Assembly (NCBI RefSeq): GCF_017639855.1 | Contig: NZ_CP072115.1 | Location: 1,426,001 to 1,490,000 of the forward strand | Length of the DNA stretch: 64,000 nt | Source: Streptococcus sp. zg-86 | GTDB taxonomy: Bacteria > Bacillota > Bacilli > Lactobacillales > Streptococcaceae | Direction: 5' to 3' | Shown: positions 1-8,684 of the stretch, in pieces | Position numbering within the stretch: the first letter of the stretch is position 1 | Layout of the letters: each line of letters starts with the position of its first letter | The notes under the pieces: model-generated | What the model was told of the DNA's origin: nothing | The model's database searches: none | Seen by the model: only the letters and a program-made list of their open reading frames with translations | Translations under genes and position numbers: made by a program

Positions 1-2352
1 ATACTTAGCTACTTCATCATCAGTCAAGCTATCCTGTGGATTTTGGAAGGTCAAGTTATAAGCCATGGATTTTTTACCTGCTTCAATGTTACTACCAGTA
101 TAAATATCAAAAAGACTTACCTTCGTCAAACGCTTCACATTTGTAGCCGAAATCGCATCAAGAATCGCTTGGTGCTGCGTCTCACTATCTACCAAGAGGG
201 CAATATCACGGCTAACTGCTGGGAATTTTGAAATTTCTGTGAAGGGCTTAGCTGGCTGAAGAGCTGCTTCAATGGCATCAATACTGATTTCAGTCACATA
301 GGTTTCAGGAATTCCATATTCTTTTGCAAGCTGTGGATGTACCTGTCCAAGTACACCAATCACCTGGCCATTTAGCTCAATCTGAGCAGTTCGTCCAGGA
401 TGAAGCGCTGCTAGGCTACTAGTTGCCACATAGCTGACCTCAAGTGAATACTTGGCAAATAGGGCTTCTAGAATTCCCTTAGCATGGAAGAAATCAACTG
501 GAACTGTTGCAGTTTGGAAATCTTTTTCCGCTACTAATCCTGTCAAAGCAAAAGCGAATTTCGTGATTTCTTGTGGCAAATCTTGATGTGGATTACCTGT
601 CTGTTCAAAGACTTTTCCGATTTCATACAAGGCTAAGTCTTTATTTTTACGGGCTACATTATAGGCTACTGTTTCTAATATCCCTGAAATCATGTTTTGA
701 CGAAGAGCAGAACGATCGACTGTCATTGGCCACATCAATTCTGTTACGCTTGTGGGTGCCAAGCTAAATTCAGCTGCTTTTTCAGGAGTTGTCAGTGCAT
801 AGGTAATTATTTCACTCAACCCAGCCCCCTCAGCAATCTGACGTATCTGACGGCGGAGTTTTTGGCTCCTTGTCAATTCACCAGCTGTTCCATCTTCTTT
901 TGGCAAGGTTGTTGGAAGATTGTCATAGCCATAGATCCGTGCAATTTCTTCGACCAAATCTGCTGGAATGCGAATATCCCAACGGCGACGTGGAACTTGA
1001 ACAGTAAAGCTGGCATCATCACCAGTAATCTCCATCCCTAAACGGCGGAAAATGTCTGCAATATCGCTATAAACAAGACTAGTTCCCAAAGAGCGATTGA
1101 CATACTCTAGACTAGCAGAAACAGCTACTGGACTGGTCTCTACTTCTCCTGCAGTAACAACACCTGCTAGGACTTGACCACCTGCTAATGCTGCAATCAT
1201 GCTGGCTGCCGCATCCATAGCCGCTGCAATATCAGCCACGTTAATTCCTTTTTCAAAACGAGAAGAAGATTCCGAGCGTAGATTTAATCGACCAGATGTT
1301 TTCCGAATGGATTTTCCATCAAAAAGTGCCGCTTCTAACACCACATTTGTCGATTGATGATTAATCTCTGTTGCAGCGCCACCCATGACACCACCAAGGG
1401 CAACCGCCTTATCAGCAACTGAAATCACAATATCATCTGCTACCAATTCACGCTCGACTTCATCCAAGGTCACCAAGGTTTCCCCATCTCGTGCATCACG
1501 CGCCACAATCTTCTGGCCTTCAAATTTATCCAAATCAAAGGCGTGCATAGGTTGACCAAAATACAAGAGAATATAATTGGTCACATCCACTACATTGTTA
1601 ATTGGGCGAATTCCCGCATTCATCAGGAGATTTTGTAACCATTGAGGACTCGGTGCGATTGTCACATTTTCAATCACGCGCGCACGATAGGCTGTAACCT
1701 TTTCAGACTCAATCGCTACCTCAATCACGTCGCTCGCTTTTTTCTCTACTTCTACAAGGGGAAATTCCTTAAACTGAACAGCCTGATCATAGATTGCTGC
1801 TACTTCATGAGCTACTCCACGCATGGACAGAGCATCTGCACGATTTGGTGTAATGGACAGTTCAATTACCTCATCGTCTAGGTCAAGGTAGGAAAAGACT
1901 TCATCACCATTGACCGCATCAGCCGGCAAAATCTGGATACCGTCCGCAAATTCTTTTGGAATAACCGAGTCAGAAATCCCCAACTCGCCTAGAGAACAAA
2001 TCATGCCGAGCGATTCCAAGCCACGAATTTTCCCTTTTTTAATCTTATAATTATCGGCAATACGCGCACCAGGAAGAGCAACCATGACCTTAATTCCCGC
2101 ACGGACATTCGGCGCTCCACAGACAATTTGACGAGGCGCTTCTTCACCGACATCTACTTGGCAGACATGAAGATGTGTATCTGGCACATCCTCACAAGAG
2201 AGGACTTCTCCCACCACAATTTTTGACAGACCATCTGCTGGAGAAGTCACCCCCTCTACCTCGATTCCTGTCGTTGACATCTTTTCCGCCAATTCCTTGC
2301 TCGGCACATCAATATCTACTAATTCTTTTAACCATTTATAACTTACTAACAT
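1..2352 (-). CDS. pheT: Phenylalanine--tRNA ligase beta subunit (3' end cut by window)
   Basis: Beta chain of the alpha2-beta2 phenylalanyl-tRNA synthetase, a cytoplasmic enzyme that charges tRNA-Phe and edits mischarged tyrosine. The reading frame is open from an ATG at 2352 to base 1 (784 codons). The family is about 800 residues, so only some 15–20 C-terminal residues of the anticodon-binding FDX-ACB domain lie outside the window. The N-terminus [15 protein letters not shown] is typical. An EMAP/OB-type tRNA-binding domain follows at about residues 40–150, then the B3/B4 editing core and the B5 domain. It lies 9 bp downstream of an acetyltransferase gene in the pheS operon and should share the T-box control of pheS. 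The identification is very secure. Confidence 0.97.
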   Translation of the reverse strand, partial: MLVSYKWLKELVDIDVPSKELAEKMSTTGIEVEGVTSPADGLSKIVVGEVLSCEDVPDTHLHVCQVDVGEEAPRQIVCGAPNVRAGIKVMVALPGARIADNYKIKKGKIRGLESLGMICSLGELGISDSVIPKEFADGIQILPADAVNGDEVFSYLDLDDEVIELSITPNRADALSMRGVAHEVAAIYDQAVQFKEFPLVEVEKKASDVIEVAIESEKVTAYRARVIENVTIAPSPQWLQNLLMNAGIRPINNVVDVTNYILLYFGQPMHAFDLDKFEGQKIVARDARDGETLVTLDEVERELVADDIVISVADKAVALGGVMGGAATEINHQSTNVVLEAALFDGKSIRKTSGRLNLRSESSSRFEKGINVADIAAAMDAAASMIAALAGGQVLAGVVTAGEVETSPVAVSASLEYVNRSLGTSLVYSDIADIFRRLGMEITGDDASFTVQVPRRRWDIRIPADLVEEIARIYGYDNLPTTLPKEDGTAGELTRSQKLRRQIRQIAEGAGLSEIITYALTTPEKAAEFSLAPTSVTELMWPMTVDRSALRQNMISGILETVAYNVARKNKDLALYEIGKVFEQTGNPHQDLPQEITKFAFALTGLVAEKDFQTATVPVDFFHAKGILEALFAKYSLEVSYVATSSLAALHPGRTAQIELNGQVIGVLGQVHPQLAKEYGIPETYVTEISIDAIEAALQPAKPFTEISKFPAVSRDIALLVDSETQHQAILDAISATNVKRLTKVSLFDIYTGSNIEAGKKSMAYNLTFQNPQDSLTDDEVAKY

Positions 2353-2361
2353 CGTACTTCC

Positions 2362-2880
2362 TCATTTTTCTTCTCTGATCCGCTTTTTCAGGAGCCAGTC
2401 AATATCTACCGTATCTCCTGTCACATATTCATGCTCACTAAAGCGCTCAAATCCATACTTGAAATAAAAATTTTGTGCCTTAAAATTCTTCTCCCAAACT
2501 CCTAGCCAAGCCCAGGTAAACTGACCTGCTACTGCCTGTTCAAGAGCAAATTCGAATAAGGCCTTTCCCAAACCATAACCTTGGTGGGACTGCAAAATAT
2601 ACAAACGTTGAATTTCAAACGCATCTTCTAGTTCATGCTCGGTCTGGGCATCTCCCCAATTCACCTTCAAAAATCCAACTGGCTGCCCTTCATGAAGGAC
2701 AAAGTAATGGGCTGATTCTGGATTTTCCCATTCTTTTTCCAAGGTTTCAAGTGCCAAATCATGGGTATAAAAATACTCCAAATCAGCTTCTTTGATAAAG
2801 GCACCAAAGGTTTCGCGAAAGGTTTGCATGGCCATTTCACGGAGCAAGGGTAGGTCTTTTTTCTCAATCGCACTAATCAT
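2362..2880 (-). CDS. GNAT-family N-acetyltransferase between pheS and pheT
   Basis: A 172-residue protein with the GNAT fold. The acetyl-CoA binding loop is seen as QGYGLGKALFEFAL (about residues 100–113), followed by WAWLGVWEKNFKAQNFYFKYGF, the usual final strand-helix of the family. It transfers an acyl group from acetyl-CoA to an amine; the substrate cannot be told from sequence. The gene sits 9 bp after pheS and 9 bp before pheT, so it is co-transcribed with both synthetase subunits. As I recall, this arrangement is common in streptococci. Whether it has anything to do with tRNA charging is unknown. Confidence 0.88.
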   Translation of the reverse strand: MISAIEKKDLPLLREMAMQTFRETFGAFIKEADLEYFYTHDLALETLEKEWENPESAHYFVLHEGQPVGFLKVNWGDAQTEHELEDAFEIQRLYILQSHQGYGLGKALFEFALEQAVAGQFTWAWLGVWEKNFKAQNFYFKYGFERFSEHEYVTGDTVDIDWLLKKRIREEK

Positions 2881-2889
2881 CGCAACACC

Positions 2890-3936
2890 TTACTTGAATT
2901 GTTCAGAAAAACGGCTATCCCCTTGGTAGAAGCCACGAATATCATTGATTCCGTAACGAAGCATTGCAATCCGTTCTTGACCTAAACCAAAGGCAAAACC
3001 AGAATATTCTGTTGGATCAATGCCACTCATTTCTAACACGTGTGGGTGAACCATTCCTGCCCCTAAAATCTCAATCCAACCAGTCTTCTTGCAGACATTA
3101 CAGCCATCTCCGCCACACTTAAAGCAGGATACATCCACTTCAACGGACGGTTCTGTAAATGGGAAATACGAAGGACGTAAGCGAATCTGACGATCCTCAC
3201 CAAACATTTTTTTGATAATCATCTCAAGTGTACCTTTTAAGTCACCCATTGAGACATTTTTTCCGACAACCAAGCCCTCAATTTGGTGGAATTGATGACT
3301 ATGCGTTGCATCATCTGTATCGCGACGGAAAACACGTCCTGGAGAAATCATTTTGAGAGCACCCTTTGAAAAATCATGCTGATCCATGGTCCGTGCTTGT
3401 ACAGGACTGGTATGAGTCCGCATGAGGATTTCGTCAGTGATATAGAAGGTATCTTGCATATCACGAGCTGGGTGATCTTTTGGCAAGTTCATCCGCTCAA
3501 AGTTGTAATAGTCCTTTTCTACTTCAAAACCATCGACAATCTGGAAGCCCATTCCTAAGAAAATATCTTCAATTTCTTCACTCGTTTGGGTCAACACATG
3601 ACGATAACCTTGTTTGACACTTCGGCCTGGTAAGGTTACATCAATTGATTCTTGAGCTAATTGCGCCTTGATTTTTTCTGCTTCGACAAGGACTGCCGTT
3701 TCTTCAAAAGCCTTGGTCAAGACGTCACGAACTTCATTGACCTGTTTTCCGATAATCGGCTTCATATCATTCGAGAGATCCTTGAGTCCTTTCAATAAGT
3801 CTGTCAAAGACCCTTTTTTTCCTAATACAGCAACTCGTAAGTCTTGTAATTCCTTGGCATTTTCATAGCGAATCTTTTTCAATTCATCTAGTGTTGATTG
3901 TCTTAATTCAGCTAATTGTTGTTCAATTGTTGACAT
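2890..3936 (-). CDS. pheS: Phenylalanine--tRNA ligase alpha subunit
   Basis: Catalytic alpha subunit of phenylalanyl-tRNA synthetase, 348 residues, the usual family length. An N-terminal coiled-coil arm (about 1–95) binds tRNA. The class II core follows, with motif 2 seen as [19 protein letters not shown] and motif 3 as [14 protein letters not shown] near the C-terminus. The frame is open up to 4068, but I place the start at 3936 ([11 protein letters not shown]). That ATG has a GGAGGA ribosome-binding site 5 nt upstream, and the 44 extra codons would be read through the T-box antiterminator. First gene of pheS–GNAT–pheT. Expression is predicted to rise when uncharged tRNA-Phe accumulates. Confidence 0.97.
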   Translation of the reverse strand: MSTIEQQLAELRQSTLDELKKIRYENAKELQDLRVAVLGKKGSLTDLLKGLKDLSNDMKPIIGKQVNEVRDVLTKAFEETAVLVEAEKIKAQLAQESIDVTLPGRSVKQGYRHVLTQTSEEIEDIFLGMGFQIVDGFEVEKDYYNFERMNLPKDHPARDMQDTFYITDEILMRTHTSPVQARTMDQHDFSKGALKMISPGRVFRRDTDDATHSHQFHQIEGLVVGKNVSMGDLKGTLEMIIKKMFGEDRQIRLRPSYFPFTEPSVEVDVSCFKCGGDGCNVCKKTGWIEILGAGMVHPHVLEMSGIDPTEYSGFAFGLGQERIAMLRYGINDIRGFYQGDSRFSEQFK

Positions 3937-3950
3937 ATTTCCTCCAAAAT

Positions 3951-4147
3951 AAAAACGCATGACTACACCCAATCGGAGCGTTGTCACGCGGTACCATCCG
4001 TTTTCATTTGCTGCATTGCAAACCTTTATTTGTAAGTCTATGTGCAAGTGAATTCGACCTATTTTCACTGAATGAGCTTCCAGTCACGGCTCATCTCCCT
4101 AGACAGTTTCCCTAGATGTACTAGTCTTGCAGACTTCTATTCAATTT
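3951..4147 (-). promoter_or_regulatory. T-box leader (tRNA-Phe responsive) of pheS
   Basis: Read on the minus strand, the leader holds the T-box core GGATGGTACCGCG (about 3987–3999), which pairs with the tRNA acceptor end. Next comes a hairpin CGCGTGAC…GTCATGCG (3956–3990, one G-U pair) followed by TTTTT, the leader terminator. The pheS ribosome-binding site follows directly. Upstream is a stem I region with an AGTA motif and GATGAG/CTCATTC pairing. In it a TTC triplet (4050–4052) in GAATTCACTT is the candidate phenylalanine specifier codon. The antiterminator and terminator are clear; the exact specifier loop is inferred by eye. Confidence 0.92.
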
Positions 4148-4252
4148 TATAGTCGTTTCGTTTTCATTTATTACGTCGTTAACTCATCTTGCCTAACCTA
4201 AGTTATACCTGCGATTCGTTGCCTAGTACTAAATCAAAACGAAACAACTATA
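4148..4252. repeat. 105-bp RUP-like element inside the pheS leader
   Basis: The ends are near-perfect inverted repeats of 17 bp: TATAGTCGTTTCGTTTT at 4148–4164 and its complement with one change at 4236–4252. The interior shares blocks (such as TTAACTCATCTTGC and GATTCGTTGCCTAGT) with the 105-bp element at 6384–6488, although the terminal repeats differ. Size and TA-flanked ends resemble RUP elements of pneumococcus, thought to be moved by an IS630-type transposase. It lies between the predicted promoter and stem I of the T-box. Confidence 0.75.
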
Positions 4253-4303
4253 CCCCGTGAAAATCAGCAGATAGGCTGTTAATTTCCTCTGAGCATTACT
4301 TTT

Positions 4304-4332
4304 ATTTTAGCAGAATTAGGAAGATTTGGCAA
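4304..4332 (-). promoter_or_regulatory. Promoter of pheS–GNAT–pheT
   Basis: On the minus strand: TTGCCA (4327–4332), 17-bp spacer, TAAAAT (4304–4309). Transcription would start near 4297, giving a leader of about 360 nt that first crosses the 105-bp repeat and then the T-box. Confidence 0.7.
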
Positions 4333-4340
4333 TACTAGAA

Positions 4341-4367
4341 AACTCCTCTCATCAAAATAGAGGAGTT
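4341..4367 (-). terminator. Terminator after the GH3 gene
   Basis: Perfect 9-bp stem AACTCCTCT…AGAGGAGTT with a 9-nt loop and T-rich sequence on both sides. It closes the accessory cluster 9 bp beyond the GH3 stop codon on the minus strand and may work in both directions. Confidence 0.8.
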
Positions 4368-4375
4368 TTTGCCTG

Positions 4376-6100
4376 CTATAATTTTGCTTGCCATTTTTTA
4401 GCCCAAACATGCTCATTTGGAAGACCTTGAAAATCAGCTTTTCCTTCCAATTTATCCAGAAGAGCTTCAATCGTATTTGGATTATAGTGATAAGCATTGA
4501 TAGCTGTTTTCACCATTGTAACATCATGCAAGTGGGTTGTGTAATTTAATGACACAAATACAGTTGGAACTTCATGGACATACCATGGGACTTCATTTGC
4601 CATAGCTGTCTTCCATTGAATGCGGTAGTTATTTTGCGCACCGTAGCCCACGACATTGGCAACGGTCAAGGCCAGATCTACTTCTTCACGATAGCCTAGT
4701 GTAGAGCCTTTAATGCGACTATTCCCATCATTGACTGTGACCTCATAACCTCGGCGTTCAAGGGCAGCCTTAATCGTTTCAACGACTTCATCACTTGCTG
4801 CCATAATGCCACCTTTTTCTCCTTCGAGGTAATAGAGGCGAATACGACGGTGGGTTACAGGACTGATTGGCAGATTTTTCTGCGTATCTTTTAACAGCGT
4901 AATAGCCTTATCTGCAGCTTCTCTTTGCCAAGCCAAATGTTCCTCACAACCAATAACAGCTAAGTCTTCTGCTGTTTTTAATAGAGTTCCTTCTGCCTGC
5001 TTGACATGCAGATTTAATTTTGCTTTGAGCCCTAAAATACGGCGGACAGCATCATTCAAGCGTTCTTCAGAAATAATCCCCTTGCGGTAGCCATTCAGCA
5101 TAAATTGGAAGTCCTCGTCCATATCATTGAAGAAAAGGAACATATCACAACCTGCGGCAATGGCTCCTGGTACATAATCTTCCCTGCGCATAGCAGCGGT
5201 CATTCCTAACATATGACTGGCATCAGTAATCACTAAACCATTAAAATCAAGATTGGTCTTCAACAGTCCATCAATCAATTCTGGTGCTAAGGTTGCTGGT
5301 AAAATATCCTCGTCCTTGAGATTTGGATTCAATTGTTGTTGATAATGGGGAAGAGCAATATGACCAGCCATAATCATTTCAACGCCACGTTCAATATGAT
5401 GACGATAGACTTGACCAAATGAGGCTTCCCACTCCTCTGGTGATAACTCATTGACACCTAATACCAAATGTTGATCTCGTTCTTCTGTGCCATCCCCCGG
5501 GAAATGCTTGATACACTGAATCACTTCACGCTCTGCTGTTAAACCATCTAAATAAGCACTCGTATAGGTGATTACATCTTCTGCAGTTGTTCCATAGGCA
5601 CGAGTATTCACAATCGTGTTGCGCCAGTTCTTTAAAATATCCACACAAGGATCAAAATTAACATTGACACCCAGTGCTGTTTCTTCTCGAGCCGAAACCA
5701 ATCCTGCTAAATAGGGAACACGGGTATCACGACTCGCTTCTGATTGTGCACCTGAGGAAATATAGGTCCCACCTTTTACTGCACCATCTCCCCCAGAATC
5801 ACAGTTAGCAGCTACAAGCAAAGGAACTTTGGAATAGCTTTGCAACTCATTAATCAGCCCTTGAACTTGTTCAGGACTACCATTCATATAGCGGGCGCCC
5901 CCAATATGGTATTTCTCGATAATCTCCTGGTTCGTCAAAGTATTACCACTAAAGGCATCTCCGCCAAAAAAGAACAAATTGACAAATAATTGCCCAATTT
6001 TTTCTTCATCTGTCAGACTTCCTAATGTCGATTCTACCCACTCAATCTGATCGTCACTTAACTGATATGGTTTTTTACGTAAATCAACTATTTTTGCCAT
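4376..6100 (-). CDS. GH3 beta-N-acetylglucosaminidase-like enzyme (NagZ type), copy A
   Basis: A 574-residue cytoplasmic glycoside hydrolase family 3 protein without signal peptide. The TIM barrel (about 20–360) carries KHFPGDG (198–204) and an Asp-x-His pair (D209, H211), the general acid/base dyad that marks the NagZ branch of GH3. The predicted nucleophile is D293 in ITDASHMLGM. A C-terminal alpha/beta domain follows (about 390–560). NagZ-type enzymes remove beta-linked N-acetylhexosamine, and some with this dyad act as phosphorylases. The paralogue at 6887–8674 is clearly related along its whole length. Neighbours degrade glucuronides, so a GlcNAc unit next to glucuronic acid is a plausible substrate (inference). 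It is separated from its paralogue by nested repeats. Confidence 0.87.
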   Translation of the reverse strand: MAKIVDLRKKPYQLSDDQIEWVESTLGSLTDEEKIGQLFVNLFFFGGDAFSGNTLTNQEIIEKYHIGGARYMNGSPEQVQGLINELQSYSKVPLLVAANCDSGGDGAVKGGTYISSGAQSEASRDTRVPYLAGLVSAREETALGVNVNFDPCVDILKNWRNTIVNTRAYGTTAEDVITYTSAYLDGLTAEREVIQCIKHFPGDGTEERDQHLVLGVNELSPEEWEASFGQVYRHHIERGVEMIMAGHIALPHYQQQLNPNLKDEDILPATLAPELIDGLLKTNLDFNGLVITDASHMLGMTAAMRREDYVPGAIAAGCDMFLFFNDMDEDFQFMLNGYRKGIISEERLNDAVRRILGLKAKLNLHVKQAEGTLLKTAEDLAVIGCEEHLAWQREAADKAITLLKDTQKNLPISPVTHRRIRLYYLEGEKGGIMAASDEVVETIKAALERRGYEVTVNDGNSRIKGSTLGYREEVDLALTVANVVGYGAQNNYRIQWKTAMANEVPWYVHEVPTVFVSLNYTTHLHDVTMVKTAINAYHYNPNTIEALLDKLEGKADFQGLPNEHVWAKKWQAKL

Positions 6101-6247
6101 TCTATTTCTCCTTTTTATCTAAATTTCTTTAAAAACAGAGTCCTCAGACTGAGTCTAAGAAGCTTCACGTTTATGTTCTTTTTATACTTTTTCTCCTCCT
6201 TAGTCTTTTATCAGTAGAAAGAGACCTGTTTATGTTTTAAACAAGCC

Positions 6248-6325
6248 TCACAAATGAAGACTATGCCGGGAAATGACGACATAAATCACACTTACACCAC
6301 CTAGCAAATATAAAATAGCAATCAT
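6248..6325 (-). CDS. Possible 25-aa hydrophobic peptide
   Basis: A short frame starting MIAILYLLGGVSVIYVVI and ending in SRHSLHL. It could form one membrane helix with a short basic tail. A weak purine-rich site (AAGAGAG) lies 6–7 nt upstream of the ATG. I do not recognise it. The sequence has the look of a real small membrane peptide, but chance coding is possible. It lies between copy A of the GH3 gene and a nested repeat. Confidence 0.3.
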   Translation of the reverse strand: MIAILYLLGGVSVIYVVISRHSLHL

Positions 6326-6383
6326 TGGCTACTCTCTTGAGGGATATAGTTATAGTGAATTGAGTAAAGGTTAGGACATCGTT

Positions 6384-6488
6384 ATACTCTATAAAAATCA
6401 AAATCTGACTAGGCAACGAAATCGTAGCTAGAACTGAAGTTCAGCAAGGTGAGTTAACAACGTCAGACTTTGATTTTTGACGAGTATA
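6384..6488. repeat. Minimal 105-bp BOX-like element (no hairpin array)
   Basis: Left end ATACTCTATAAAAATC and right end GATTTTTGACGAGTATA form imperfect inverted repeats of about 26 bp. The interior contains GGCAACGAA and GTGAGTTAAC blocks shared with the element in the pheS leader. The long arrays at 11384–11817 and 36878–37380 have the same two ends, with hairpins inserted in place of the middle. Behind it (6496–6560) lie two hairpin modules of the same kind. Confidence 0.75.
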
Positions 6489-6602
6489 AGTCTCTTTGCT
6501 TCAATAGTCCAGTAGACTGTTGAAGGTTGGAAATAGGGATTATGGAGTAATCCTCAATTAACGCCGATTCTATCTGCAGCTCCTTGCCGTGCCCTATTCC
6601 TT

Positions 6603-6816
6603 CATAAGATACGAGGGCGTTAAGCAACTTCTAGACAAAATAGGAAATCGAAGCAGGTTGGCTTGCAACCAACGAGATTTATCCCTAAAGGGAGCCTCAG
6701 CTGTAACCAACTAAAGTTGGAACATCTGCGTCCCCACTAAAGGGAGCCTCAGCTGTAACCAACTGAAGTTGGAACATCTGCGTCTCTTTTTTACACGGCT
6801 CTTAGTCCGTGTTCAG
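6603..6816. repeat. Hairpin repeat (family B), nested copy
   Basis: It holds the modules CCTAAAGGGAGCCTCAG, a CCAACT…AGTTGG hairpin with GGAACATCTGCGT (present twice in tandem at about 6683–6783) and ACACGG…CCGTGT with a T-run at 6786–6813. The same modules in the same order lie between atpG and atpD (26820–27110). It interrupts the RUP-like element, because the uninterrupted sequence exists at 38975–39020. Confidence 0.65.
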
Positions 6817-6886
6817 TTCTCAATCCACTATATAAATAAAAATAGCTCACCGACTCAAGATAAATGAATCCAATCTTTTTATCTAA

Positions 6887-8674
6887 TTAGGAACGCCAAA
6901 TACGCGTATCAATTAAGCCACAATAAGGATCTACACTTGATACTCCTGAAAACTCAGATTCGCCTGCCAGTTTTTGAACCAAACTAGCAATAGTGTTTGG
7001 TAAGCTATCATAAGCATTGATATAGGTTCCGACTTGTGGCATATCTGCCAAGGCAAATGGATGTTGTACTGACACGACAATTGTTGGAACTTCATGGACA
7101 TAAAATGGCTGGTCTGGTGTTCCTTTAGCTGCTGGCCAAATAATACGTTGGGTAGTACCGCCAGAATTGACATCAACAATATTGATAATCAAATCATACT
7201 TATCCGTAATTTGAGCGATTGGTCGTTTAGAAGCATAGACACTTTGAATAGCTGCTGGACGTTCTTCTTCTGGCAACTTTTTAATCCGTTCTTCTGTATT
7301 TTCCCAGATTGAAACCTCGTGTCCACGTTTTTCAAGTAACTCTTTTAGAGTATCAGAAGCACGTTTCTTTCCTTGGTTAATCAAGGCTCCAAAACCACCT
7401 TTATAGCCGTCAACTTCGACTAAAAGAATACGTTTGTAGCGTTCTGGTGTGACTGGGAAAATATCTTTTTGCTTATCTTTCACCAGCGTGATTGCCTTAT
7501 CTGCTACTTCATCTGAAATACGTTTAGCCTCGTCTGTACCAATCATTTTTAGCGCTTCTTCTTTTGGAAGTAAAATCTCCTCACGGCGACCTTCAAATTG
7601 ATGTAAGCCAAGTTTTGCTTTCAACCCTAAAGTACGACGAATAGCATCGTGCAGACGTTCTTCTGTTAAGAGACCATTTTCATACCCCTCCTTCATCCAA
7701 CGGAAATCTTCATCAGGATCATTGAAAAATAAGAAGAGGTCGCATCCAGCTTCAATCGCTGTTGGTAACAATTCACGACGTGGAAGTGATGCCGTCATAC
7801 CAACCATATGAGAGGCATCAGTTACGATAGCCCCATTGTACCCCAACTCACCTCGTAGAAGTTCATCAAGAAGCGTTTTATTAAGCGATGCTGGTAGCAT
7901 ATCATCCAAATCACGTTCAGGGTGCATTTCTTTTTCAACATTTGGTAGATGAATATGACCTGCCATAATACCTGGAAGACCCGCTTCAGCCATTTCGCCA
8001 TAAATACGACCAAAGGTTTCCATCCACTCTTCTTTTGACATGGGGTTAGATGCGTATGAAAGATGGTGGTCTCGTTCGTCAATACCATCGCCAGGAAAAT
8101 GTTTAGCAAAAGGAATAATGCCATATTGCATAATACCACGCATGTATTCTTTTGAAAGGCTAATAACTTGCTCAACCTCAGCTCCCCATGTACGATTAGC
8201 AATAATAGGATTACGCCAGTTACGACTTAAATCCATAATAGGAGCAAATGAGGCATTACATCCTACCGCTGAGGCCTCAAGTCCAGCAATACGCCCCAAT
8301 TCATAAGCATACTTGGGATCATTGGTAGCCGCAACTTTCACCTCATCACCAATCTTAGTGCCATCTGTGACAGCTCCATTTCCTCCTGATTCTGTATTAG
8401 CCGCAATTAAGAGAGGGATTTTTGATTTTGTTTGTAAAATGTAATTTTGCTCCCAAATGTCCGCTGCTGGACCAGGAGCATACCTTACCGCTGCAAACTT
8501 ATAATCTGTCATAACTTGAGTCAAATACTCTTCTGTACGACTAGAACCCATATTCACAAAAAGCTGACCAATTTTTTCATCTAGGGTCATATTTGCAAGG
8601 GTTGTTTCTACCCAATCAATAGCTGCTTGATTGAGGTTATAAGGCTTTTTAGTCAAGTCTACTAAATGTGTCAT
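6887..8674 (-). CDS. GH3 beta-N-acetylglucosaminidase-like enzyme (NagZ type), copy B
   Basis: A 595-residue paralogue of the GH3 protein at 4376–6100. Both begin with a similar stretch (VDLTKKPYNLNQ here, VDLRKKPYQLSD there). KHFPGDG lies at 191–197, the Asp-His dyad at D202 and H204, and the predicted nucleophile is D286 in VTDASHMVGM. No signal peptide is seen, so it should act on imported oligosaccharides. It starts 10 bp after the stop of the HAD phosphatase gene, so the two are one transcript. The two paralogues differ in the substrate-facing loop near residues 41–75, which suggests different linkages or chain lengths (inference). Confidence 0.87.
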   Translation of the reverse strand: MTHLVDLTKKPYNLNQAAIDWVETTLANMTLDEKIGQLFVNMGSSRTEEYLTQVMTDYKFAAVRYAPGPAADIWEQNYILQTKSKIPLLIAANTESGGNGAVTDGTKIGDEVKVAATNDPKYAYELGRIAGLEASAVGCNASFAPIMDLSRNWRNPIIANRTWGAEVEQVISLSKEYMRGIMQYGIIPFAKHFPGDGIDERDHHLSYASNPMSKEEWMETFGRIYGEMAEAGLPGIMAGHIHLPNVEKEMHPERDLDDMLPASLNKTLLDELLRGELGYNGAIVTDASHMVGMTASLPRRELLPTAIEAGCDLFLFFNDPDEDFRWMKEGYENGLLTEERLHDAIRRTLGLKAKLGLHQFEGRREEILLPKEEALKMIGTDEAKRISDEVADKAITLVKDKQKDIFPVTPERYKRILLVEVDGYKGGFGALINQGKKRASDTLKELLEKRGHEVSIWENTEERIKKLPEEERPAAIQSVYASKRPIAQITDKYDLIINIVDVNSGGTTQRIIWPAAKGTPDQPFYVHEVPTIVVSVQHPFALADMPQVGTYINAYDSLPNTIASLVQKLAGESEFSGVSSVDPYCGLIDTRIWRS

Positions 8675-8684
8675 CTTATCACTC

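Larger units (their letters stand above)
6351..6832. repeat. Composite RUP-like element carrying two other repeats
   Basis: The left end TATAGTGAATTGAG (6351) and the right end, which reads CTCAATCCACTATA to 6832, are inverted repeats. Both ends and the piece 6563–6602 match, in reverse, the element at 38975–39768. Here the element is interrupted twice: by the 105-bp BOX-like unit at 6384–6488 plus hairpin remnants to about 6560, and by the hairpin repeat at about 6603–6816. With its insertions it fills most of the 786-bp gap between the two GH3 genes. Confidence 0.65.

Noticed and set aside
697..1041. Plus-strand open frames over pheT (also 1642–1881 and 2175–2378)
   Set aside because: They are antisense to a highly conserved coding sequence, with no ribosome-binding sites and no family resemblance.
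3937..4068. 44-codon N-terminal extension of PheS
   Set aside because: It would be translated from the T-box antiterminator and terminator. The internal ATG at 3936 has a good ribosome-binding site and gives the family length.
7822..8202. 126-codon frame inside the GH3 gene on the same strand
   Set aside because: It is an out-of-frame shadow of the conserved GH3 catalytic region. The GH3 frame carries all motifs.
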